From assembly GCA_011322755.1 (NCBI GenBank), contig DRLZ01000332.1, positions 1 through 12,492 of the forward strand: 12,492 nucleotides of DNA, read 5' to 3'. Shown piece by piece: positions 1-5,775 of this stretch (position 1 is its first letter; every line of letters starts with the position of its first letter). The notes beneath the pieces were generated by a model. That model did no database searches. It saw only the letters and a list, made by a program, of their open reading frames with translations, and was not told the DNA's origin. The translations under genes and the position numbers were made by a program. Origin of the DNA: Crenotrichaceae bacterium. Lineage in GTDB: Bacteria; Pseudomonadota; Gammaproteobacteria; Methylococcales; DRLZ01.

Positions 1-818
1 CAATAAAAACGGTATAAGAAATGAAACTAGCAGGATTATTGTTCCTGTAAAAGCTAATAAACCAAAAGAAAAAGCTGCTGTAACTGCAACTATCAACATA
101 GCTGCTGCTGAGGCTCCCTGAGCTATTCCTGTTAGTAAAGGCAATACCCCCCATTCGCCCCACCCGCAATCTTATAAGCCCCATCCCCAGCAACAGGATC
201 AAGAATAATATACCCAGCCCCAGTCCATCCAGGCACACTCACCGCATCGGTATGGGTAATCACCTCCTTACCAACCGACAGCGCAGCCCTGATTTCAGCC
301 ATTGTCGCTGGATCATGGTGGATATTAGGAAGTATAGACCCAGAATTGGTTTGTGTAATCTGATAAATGCGTTGTCCGGCGGCATTGGCTTTGGCCAGTG
401 CCTTCGCTGCCGAGATGGCATCCGGTGGATTGGTTGGATCGGTATTGAACATTTGTTCGGGAACGGCATGTTCCAGCGCCGAACTCAATATACCAACCTG
501 AATCACAAACTGTTTTTTCTTCTCGGCATCGCCATTATCCACCGCTGACAGGTTGATCAGTGGAATATCAAATGCCACGCCACCCGGTTTGATTGACCGT
601 GGAAAGCCAAAGAAATAATCTACATTCGGCTCATAACCCACTGTGCCGGTACCGGCTGCCAGTTGATAATGACCACCCGCTTGCAAGCTGAGCAGATGAC
701 TGAGTGCCATATATTGGGCGTAATAGCCAAGGCTTCCACTTTGAAACAAATCACCCAGCAAGTCTTCCCGCGTCAAGGCGGCAATCTGGGTTTGAGTTTT
801 GTAACGCGGTAAGATGGG
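1..818 (-). pseudogene. Remnant of a large transglutaminase-like/VWA-type surface protein gene (C-terminal part, frameshifted)
   Basis: The minus frame from 818 to 132 reads LTREDLLGDLF, YFFGFPRSIKPGGVAFDIP, SSALEHAVPEQMF and GYIILDPVAGDGAYKIAGGANGG-type blocks. I recognise these from memory as the C-terminal module of very large bacterial transglutaminase-like surface proteins, which end in a hydrophobic tail just after the GGxNG block. Here the frame stops at 132-134 soon after that block. A G6 run on the minus strand (147-152) sits exactly at the break: one extra G would join the frame to an open hydrophobic stretch (VLPLLTGIAQGAS, then LLAFTGTIILLVSFLIPFLL) that runs off the window. On the 5' side an in-frame TAA (819-821) cuts the gene off, and no ATG start is present, only TTG at 774-776. 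The catalytic N-terminal part is missing. So this is most likely a decayed remnant; sequencing error or slippage at the G6 tract is the alternative for the second lesion. Confidence 0.6.
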
Positions 819-901
819 TTAAATGGTAGGTTGTGGTTGAGGAACGAAACCCAACAAGAAACTAGATATACCTAATACATGTGTGCGTAATTCTGTAGTT
901 A

Positions 902-924
902 GAAGAAGGTATTGAAGAAGGTAT
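902..924. repeat. Two-copy 12-bp tandem repeat
   Basis: GAAGAAGGTAT occurs at 902-912 and 914-924, a 12-bp step, in the noncoding stretch between the broken gene and the response regulator. Two copies only; no function is implied. Confidence 0.6.
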
Positions 925-988
925 CAGGTCTTGCAATCCAACATTTGCTTCTGGAATTGCATGATTGCAAGACTTGAGACGCTTTTTT
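924..988 (+). terminator. Long inverted repeat followed by a T6 run
   Basis: The arms 924-938 and 963-977 pair over 15 positions with a single G-T mismatch; the core GTCTTGCAATC / GATTGCAAGAC is perfect. The loop is 24 nt, and a T6 run (983-988) follows closely. A small alternative hairpin, GAGAC/GTCTC (976-980 and 989-993), encloses the T run. The form suits a factor-independent terminator reading rightwards, but no plus-strand gene lies to its left here, so it may instead be a relic of a lost gene or a protein-binding site. Confidence 0.35.
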
Positions 989-1014
989 GTCTCATTGTCC
1001 AACTTTTTTTTCGA

Positions 1015-1038
1015 TACAAAACAATACAAAATCCAACA
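1015..1038 (+). promoter_or_regulatory. Candidate response-regulator operator, TACA half-sites 10 bp apart
   Basis: TACA at 1015-1018, TACA at 1025-1028 and AACA at 1035-1038 lie exactly 10 bp apart, reading in the direction of the regulator gene that starts at 1083. OmpR-family regulators bind direct repeats about one helical turn apart, and the E. coli RstA box also has two TACA elements 10 bp apart. I infer autoregulation. Two perfect half-sites alone could occur by chance, so the support is moderate; no good -35/-10 pair is evident downstream. Confidence 0.4.
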
Positions 1039-1082
1039 CAAACACAACGCTTGGTTCAATGTTCTGGTGTAGAGTAATGACC

Positions 1083-1820
1083 ATGCAAACCAACCCCGAT
1101 TCTCCTGCGATTGCCAATCTGTTATTGGTTGAAGACGATGTGCGTCTGGCAGCGCTCACGCAAGACTATCTGCAACAACAAGGTTTTCATGTCGTGGTTA
1201 TTCATCATGGCAATGATGCTGTGAATGCAGTCAAACAGATCACCCCTGATGTATTGATTCTGGATATCATGTTGCCGGGAATGGATGGGCTGGAAATCTG
1301 CCGCCAGATTCGTCCCTGGTTCAGTAATCCAGTATTAATGTTGACCGCTCGGGATGAAGACCTGGATGAGATTATCGGGCTGGAGCTAGGCGCGGACGAT
1401 TATGTGACCAAGCCGGTTCAACCCCGCGTTTTATTGGCACGAATTAATGCATTATTGCGCAGAAGACAGCTTCAGCGAGTCATCGCTTCAAGCGATAAAA
1501 CCATTCTCAAACAAATCCGCATTGGACAATTACAGATTAATCAGGCCACCCGCGATGTTTATCTCAACCAACAATCCATCATCTTAACCACCAATGAATT
1601 TGAACTACTCTGGTTGCTAGCGCAACATCCGGGTGAAATACTGAGTCGGGACCAGATTTTATCCAGCTTGCGCGGCATTGATTATGATGGTCTGGATCGT
1701 TGGGTGGATATCCGTATCTCTCACTTACGCCATAAACTGGGTGATGATCCCCAGCAACCCTTTCGTATTAAAACCATCTGGGGCAAAGGCTATCTGTTTG
1801 TACAGGATGCCTGGGGCTAA
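1083..1820 (+). CDS. RstA-like OmpR-family response regulator (first system)
   Basis: Cytoplasmic DNA-binding response regulator of 245 residues. The receiver domain covers about residues 12-127: acidic pair D18/D19, phospho-accepting D61 in LILDIMLPGMDG, T88 and K110. A winged-helix effector domain covers about 148-243, with LTTNEFELLWLLA, a recognition region around WVDIRISHLRHKL and the terminal KGYLFV hairpin. The RGIDYDG segment and the C-terminal end are typical of RstA. The frame is open from 987, but I chose ATG 1083 because AGAG at 1071-1074 is well spaced for it and residues before it are not conserved family sequence; ATG 1077 is the alternative. It overlaps the kinase gene by one base (TAATG), so the two form one coupled unit. 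It is clearly a paralogue of the regulator at 7083-7802. Target genes are not shown by the sequence; TACA repeats at 1015-1038 suggest self-regulation. Confidence 0.92.
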   Translation: MQTNPDSPAIANLLLVEDDVRLAALTQDYLQQQGFHVVVIHHGNDAVNAVKQITPDVLILDIMLPGMDGLEICRQIRPWFSNPVLMLTARDEDLDEIIGLELGADDYVTKPVQPRVLLARINALLRRRQLQRVIASSDKTILKQIRIGQLQINQATRDVYLNQQSIILTTNEFELLWLLAQHPGEILSRDQILSSLRGIDYDGLDRWVDIRISHLRHKLGDDPQQPFRIKTIWGKGYLFVQDAWG

Positions 1821-3421
1821 TGGGCAAGCTGTTTTTTCCATTATTTCTGTTGTTGGTGCTGGTTGTTTCCGCGGTGACATTTTTTTCGATTACACAACTC
1901 CCTGCCTTTCTATTCATCGAAACAGACAATGACTATGATGAACGCAGTACGCGGGGAATTTTTATTCTCATCGAACAGGAATTACGCCAACATCCAGTGT
2001 CGAAATGGCCAGAAATCATCAATCAATTAGCTGAACATTTTGCGTATTCACTGAGCACCACAACGGTTGATGACCCGATATTCGATGAAGACAATCGCGA
2101 TGCGTTTACTCACTATCAACTGGTCAAGAAGGTCATCGATGGCGCTGGTATCTGCTTTCGCCGGATTCACAACAGTGACACAGTGATTGTCTTGCCGTTT
2201 AGCGACAGCGACATGGAAGAAGGACACCGAGATACACAGGGCGCGTACTACCTGATTCAAAAACAGCTCAATTCATTACCAATCGAACAGTGGCCTGACA
2301 AACTGCAATCACTCAGCCAACTCTTCGGTTTTCCAATCCAACGCTTACCATTAGCATCTTTCAACTTAACATCGACGCAAAGCAAATGGTTACGATCTGG
2401 AAAAATTCTTGCCATGGATGACGACTCTGAAAATGAACGCTATATCAAGTTAATTGCGAACAGTAATGATGTATTAAGCGCAGGCCCACTTCGAATACCG
2501 CACAATCAAGGGTTGTTTTTGTTAGGTATCGCCTTGCTGGTACTCAGTGTATTTGCGCTTGCCTTATTATTCTGGGCGTATCCATTTTGGCGTGATATTC
2601 GCGCGTTAACCACATTAACCGCTGGTTTCGGCAGCGGCAAAATGGATGTCCGCTCACAACTTCCACGGCGTTCTGCGCTGTACGATTTTTCGCAACAATT
2701 CAACGCAATGGCCGAACGCATTCAGCAACTCATCAACGGCCACCGCGAACTCACCAACGCTGTTTCGCATGAACTGCGTACTCCCATTGCACGCATCCGG
2801 TTTGGTCTGGAAATGCTGGAACAGCATACAGTCCCTGGCAACAATCAATATATGACTGGTTTGCATAAAGATATCGACGAGCTGGAAGAGTTGATTGGCG
2901 AGTTATTAACCTATGCACGTTTTGAACGTAACGCACCGATTGGCAAACTGGAGCCTGTTATGCTTGTCCCCTGGCTTATTGAGTTGTTACGCCAGGCACA
3001 AGCCTATGCAGGAACCAAAGTATTACAACTGAATACTGAACAGTGCCCGGATCAGCAAGTACTCAACTGCTGCCCCAGAGAAATCGCCCGTGTGTTGCAT
3101 AATTTATTACGTAATGCATGTCATTTTGCAACACAGACAATACACCTCAGCATTGTTGTTGATGATGCAATCACGATACTGATCGAGGATGACGGGCCTG
3201 GTATTCCTGTTGACGATCGTGAACGAATTTTTGAACCCTTTACCCGTCTGGAAAGCAGCCGAAATCGATCAACAGGAGGCTATGGCCTGGGTTTGGCAAT
3301 CGCTCAACGTATTATCATTGCACATCATGGCGACATTACTGTGCAAGATTCAGCACTTGGTGGTGCCTGTTTACGAATTCATTTCAGCACGCAACCTGAC
3401 TCATCATTACCGAATGTATAA
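1820..3421 (+). CDS. RstB-like sensor histidine kinase with duplicated sensor unit
   Basis: Inner-membrane histidine kinase of 533 residues, partner of the regulator just upstream. TM1 is about residues 4-32, TM2 about 231-255, then a HAMP linker to about 308. The dimerisation and phosphoacceptor region has H317 in AVSHELRTP; the ATPase domain shows the N box (N428, N432), DDGPGI at 457-462 and a GGYGLGLAIA loop. The periplasmic part is about 200 residues, longer than the roughly 100 of the second kinase here. It contains two copies of one unit in exact 95-residue register: G46/G141, L55/L150, P59/P154, W63-P64/W158-P159, L70/L165, F74/F169. The second kinase has one such unit (G47 to about 133). 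The length explains why this protein is about 100 residues longer than typical RstB. The signal sensed is unknown. Confidence 0.92.
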   Translation: MGKLFFPLFLLLVLVVSAVTFFSITQLPAFLFIETDNDYDERSTRGIFILIEQELRQHPVSKWPEIINQLAEHFAYSLSTTTVDDPIFDEDNRDAFTHYQLVKKVIDGAGICFRRIHNSDTVIVLPFSDSDMEEGHRDTQGAYYLIQKQLNSLPIEQWPDKLQSLSQLFGFPIQRLPLASFNLTSTQSKWLRSGKILAMDDDSENERYIKLIANSNDVLSAGPLRIPHNQGLFLLGIALLVLSVFALALLFWAYPFWRDIRALTTLTAGFGSGKMDVRSQLPRRSALYDFSQQFNAMAERIQQLINGHRELTNAVSHELRTPIARIRFGLEMLEQHTVPGNNQYMTGLHKDIDELEELIGELLTYARFERNAPIGKLEPVMLVPWLIELLRQAQAYAGTKVLQLNTEQCPDQQVLNCCPREIARVLHNLLRNACHFATQTIHLSIVVDDAITILIEDDGPGIPVDDRERIFEPFTRLESSRNRSTGGYGLGLAIAQRIIIAHHGDITVQDSALGGACLRIHFSTQPDSSLPNV

Positions 3422-3528
3422 TCGACATCAAAACGCGCTACAATAATGTAAAATTCAGAGTAATCGACCTTGGTCATTTGCATATTGGATAACCCCTGTA
3501 TATTCACAAGGCATAAAAACAACTTAGT

Positions 3529-4038
3529 ATGGCAAACAAAGCAGTCTACCCTGGAACATTTGATCCAATCACAAACGGTCATCTTGATTTGATAGAACGT
3601 GCATCCAGAATTTTTGATGAGCTCATTATCGCCGTCTCCGATAACATCAGCAAACACACACTGTTTTCTCTTGACCAGCGCCTTGAACTGGCCTCACACG
3701 CAGCACGTAAATTCAGCAATATCTCCGTCATCAGTTTCGATGGACTGCTGGTTGATTGTGCAAGAGATCAGAATGCCACTGTTATTATTCGCGGGCTACG
3801 CGCTGTTTCGGACTTTGAATATGAATTTCAGATGGCAGGAATGAATCAGCAATTATCGCCACAACTGGATACTTTATTTTTGGCGGCTTCGACCCAATAT
3901 ACTTTTATTTCATCAAGCGTGGTTCGAGAAATTGCGAGACTTGGGGGATCAGTGACTGATTTTGTACCTGATTATGTGGAGCGGGCTTTATTAACAATAA
4001 CTGGTCGCCAAGCGTTGCCTGACAGCATTGAGATATAA
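3529..4038 (+). CDS. coaD: Phosphopantetheine adenylyltransferase
   Basis: Cytosolic enzyme of coenzyme A synthesis: joins 4'-phosphopantetheine with ATP to give dephospho-CoA and pyrophosphate, the step before CoaE. At 169 residues it has the usual family length. Signature elements are PGTFDPITNGH with the nucleotidyltransferase T15-x-G17-H18 motif, K42, the R88-G-L-R91 motif and ISSSVVR at 127-133, which contacts the triphosphate. ATG 3529 fits the normal MxxKAVYPGTFDP start; no strong Shine-Dalgarno is seen (nearest AAGG is 17 nt away). It follows the kinase gene by 107 nt on the same strand and precedes the ferredoxin gene, a neighbour pairing known in gammaproteobacteria. It is unlikely to be functionally tied to the kinase. 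Confidence 0.97.
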   Translation: MANKAVYPGTFDPITNGHLDLIERASRIFDELIIAVSDNISKHTLFSLDQRLELASHAARKFSNISVISFDGLLVDCARDQNATVIIRGLRAVSDFEYEFQMAGMNQQLSPQLDTLFLAASTQYTFISSSVVREIARLGGSVTDFVPDYVERALLTITGRQALPDSIEI

Positions 4039-4045
4039 TTATAAT
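4034..4045 (+). promoter_or_regulatory. Tandem TATAAT hexamers, possible ferredoxin promoter
   Basis: Two perfect TATAAT hexamers lie head to tail at 4034-4039 and 4040-4045, over the coaD stop codon. TTGCCT at 4015-4020 is the only visible -35 candidate, at a long 19-nt spacing from the second hexamer. If used, the ferredoxin message would have a leader of about 150 nt. The perfect palindrome TGATGATCATCA at 4162-4173 lies in that leader. Confidence 0.3.
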
Positions 4046-4198
4046 AGTCTCCAGCTTTATCTACATCACACATCATTCGTTCAATTACCTGCAATCGCTA
4101 TCAGCTGCCCTTGCCAGACTCGAGAATCCGGGAACCAGACAATAATCTGCTCATTAACCACTGATGATCATCAATAACCTTAAACAAAATAACAATCA

Positions 4199-4447
4199 AT
4201 GGCATTGAAAATCCTCGACACTTGTATAAACTGCGGTGTTTGTGAGCCTGAATGTCCGAATGATGCAATCACTGAAGGCGTACTTGTTTATGATATCGAA
4301 GCAAAGCAATGTACAGAATGTGTAGGCCATTTTGATACGCCACAATGTATCGAAGTCTGTCCGATTGAATGCATCATCGTTGACCCTGAGTACATTGAAG
4401 ATAAAGACAGTTTGCTGGCCAAGTTAAGACGCATGGAAGAAGCGTAA
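4199..4447 (+). CDS. yfhL: YfhL-type 2[4Fe-4S] ferredoxin
   Basis: Small cytosolic electron carrier, 82 residues. Cluster motif one is C9-x2-C12-x2-C15-x3-C19-P, and motif two is C38-x2-C41-x8-C50-x3-C54-P. The eight-residue gap between the second and third cysteines of motif two and the acidic helical tail (from about 63) mark the Allochromatium-type ferredoxin family that includes E. coli YfhL; such ferredoxins have very low-potential clusters. C58 is an extra cysteine. The MALKI start matches the family; no Shine-Dalgarno is visible before ATG 4199. It sits 160 nt after coaD on the same strand. The redox partner cannot be told from this window. Confidence 0.95.
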   Translation: MALKILDTCINCGVCEPECPNDAITEGVLVYDIEAKQCTECVGHFDTPQCIEVCPIECIIVDPEYIEDKDSLLAKLRRMEEA

Positions 4448-4503
4448 TCAAATCTATTGTCAATCACAACACAATTCTTCCAACAACTTGAATATGACAT
4501 AAA

Positions 4504-4564
4504 CGGTGTTAGTCCAAACACACTGAGAATTAACAACAGTGGTTGATTGTCCGAACTAACACCG
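4504..4564. repeat. Inverted repeat between convergent genes
   Basis: CGGTGTTAGT (4504-4513) and ACTAACACCG (4555-4564) are a perfect 10-bp inverted repeat. Within it CACTG (4521-4525) and CAGTG (4537-4541) form a second nested stem. The structure lies between the ferredoxin gene and the oppositely oriented secreted-protein gene, where a two-way terminator would be expected, but neither side has a T run. It could also be a small dispersed repeat. Confidence 0.5.
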
Positions 4565-4638
4565 ATTCCGGCGCATGGGCTATTTCAACTAACTTATGCC
4601 AGAGACTAGCTTGTTACCATGCAAACCATGGAATAAGC

Positions 4639-4793
4639 CCGGCACCATCGCCAATTCCATTATCAGGCTCGACAGGAATTGGTTTGACACCAAAAACCTC
4701 GGCATTAAGACCATCTTAATCACCATCATTTTCGGGTCCACCCGGAAGCGGTCCGGCACCATCGCCAATTCCATTATCCGGTTCAACAGGAAT
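4639..4793 (-). repeat. In-frame tandem repeat, 41-nt similar core, 114-nt step
   Basis: 4639-4679 and 4753-4793 match at 38 of 41 positions, the first 26 without a break. The step of 114 nt is 38 codons, so both copies read in the same minus-strand frame and encode IPVEPDNGIGDGAG. The right-hand copy is inside the secreted-protein gene; the left-hand copy lies beyond its stop codon (4716-4718). Confidence 0.85.
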
Positions 4794-5411
4794 CCAGTCT
4801 CCGACAGGAGGAGTGTCCTGATTTTCGACATCCTGGTCTAAAACGTTCATGTCATCGGCTATCACACCATTCTCAACAGGAACCTCATCACCAGAGCAAA
4901 GCGCAAAATCACAGCTTGGAGGTACACGTCCGACACCACTTCCATCAGGACAAATCTTTGCATCCTCGGTACATACGATAGGATCATCTTGCTGCACAAC
5001 AGAACAACGATCAACCAGATTAATATTAACAAAAGTCCCTTCCGCTGGCTGAATTGTTTGCAGCTCCCCAACAAATTCATTGAATTCAAAATTGAACACA
5101 TCGAACCCCGATTCTGCACAAAATACTAGCCCGCCTTCAATAGGAAACGGACCGTTTTGTCTCGGACTGGTCACAACAAAAGTATCCACAGTTCCTCTAG
5201 CAACAGCAGAACCGGTTATCCGTCTGACTGCATGAAGTGCCGCACGATCAAGTCCGGCGCCATTACTGCCAATACTGACAGTGACTGCAGATGTTGTTGG
5301 CTGTTCTGGAACAATTGGTATTTCGACGAAAGGCGGAGGTGATTCGACTGCAATTGTCTGGAATGAAACCATAGGTAATGATAAAAATAATAGTAATGTC
5401 GTCTTTTTCAT
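4716..5411 (-). CDS. Secreted acidic protein with a six-cysteine pattern, unknown function
   Basis: 231 residues. Residues 1-21 (MKK, then LLLFLSLPMV) form a Sec signal peptide, so the protein is exported. Start ATG 5409-5411 is chosen over the longer open frame (to 5465) because GGAG at 5419-5422 is ideally spaced and the signal peptide begins there. Residues 40-135 are a globular region with C98 and C136. Residues 147-172 hold C147-x6-C154-x12-C167-x4-C172, with ICPDGSGVGRVPPSC inside; I have seen this CPDG-VGR-PP-C type of motif in secreted bacterial proteins but know no function. From 175 to the end the chain is low-complexity, rich in D, E, P and G, without K or R. The frame continues in phase for 33 codons after the stop, to TAA 4614-4616, with a second copy of the repeat. 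Four TACA half-sites and a TATAAT lie upstream. Confidence 0.75.
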   Translation of the reverse strand: MKKTTLLLFLSLPMVSFQTIAVESPPPFVEIPIVPEQPTTSAVTVSIGSNGAGLDRAALHAVRRITGSAVARGTVDTFVVTSPRQNGPFPIEGGLVFCAESGFDVFNFEFNEFVGELQTIQPAEGTFVNINLVDRCSVVQQDDPIVCTEDAKICPDGSGVGRVPPSCDFALCSGDEVPVENGVIADDMNVLDQDVENQDTPPVGDWIPVEPDNGIGDGAGPLPGGPENDGD

Positions 5412-5652
5412 GATTTTTCTCCATTCATGGTTAGTTTCTACGCATAAAACCAGACAAGAGATCAAGCAATTAAGTCATCAATACTTATTACAGATAATCT
5501 CATGGAATGGCATGCTATTAACGCACTTTTTGCTGATTGCCTAATCCAGTATGAAGCGAATCCAGGTATTGAAAAACCAAATACCGAACATGATAGCCGT
5601 TAACTATCCGCTCATCTCAGAAAAACCAAACAACAAAAGCATGTCAGTCGAG

Positions 5653-5658
5653 ATTATA
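5653..5658 (-). promoter_or_regulatory. Candidate -10 box (TATAAT) for the secreted-protein gene
   Basis: The minus strand reads a perfect TATAAT. At 17-bp spacing the -35 position is a poor match (CAGTAT, 5676-5681) and overlaps the last TACA half-site (5680-5683). A weak -35 covered by an activator site is the usual arrangement for promoters that need an OmpR-family activator. Activation is inferred, not shown. Confidence 0.5.
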
Positions 5659-5679
5659 GAAAGATAACCCTTTTTATAC

Positions 5680-5715
5680 TGTAAGCTATCTGTACGGATT
5701 TTGTAATGATTTGTA
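5680..5715 (-). promoter_or_regulatory. Four-half-site TACA operator array (copy S)
   Basis: On the minus strand TACA occurs four times, at 5712-5715, 5702-5705, 5691-5694 and 5680-5683: steps of 10, 11 and 11 bp, all on one face of the helix and pointing toward the secreted-protein gene. The same order of spacings recurs at 9378-9413. The TACA element and its 10-bp step resemble the E. coli RstA box. The best candidate binder is the regulator encoded at 7083-7802. Confidence 0.65.
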
Positions 5716-5775
5716 TTCAGTGCTTTTAAGCCAGACTGACAGAGAAATACTCACATCGATCGTATTTTGCTTAGC

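Larger units (their letters stand above)
5412..5775 (-). other. Intergenic region: leader and control region of the secreted-protein gene
   Basis: No gene is seen between the second kinase and the secreted-protein gene. Read leftwards it holds the TACA array (5680-5715), a TATAAT (5653-5658) and a putative leader of about 235 nt. The leader contains a direct repeat GAAAAACCAAA (5571-5581 and 5620-5630) and a six-pair hairpin, GGTATT/AATACC (5565-5570 and 5580-5585). No clear terminator follows the kinase gene. Confidence 0.5.

Noticed and set aside
252..548. 98-codon plus-strand open frame
   Set aside because: Shadow of the broken minus-strand gene, whose frame has clear family motifs.
987..1082. 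N-terminal extension of the first response regulator to the ATG at 987
   Set aside because: The extra 32 residues are not receiver-domain sequence, would run through the TACA repeats, and lack a ribosome site; ATG 1083 gives the normal length.
4162..4173. Perfect palindrome TGATGATCATCA as an operator for the ferredoxin
   Set aside because: A single short AT-rich palindrome with no second copy; not enough to call a binding site.
4589..4831. 80-codon minus-strand open frame containing a repeated MELAMVP segment
   Set aside because: The repeat is explained by the in-frame duplication of the secreted-protein gene read in the wrong frame.
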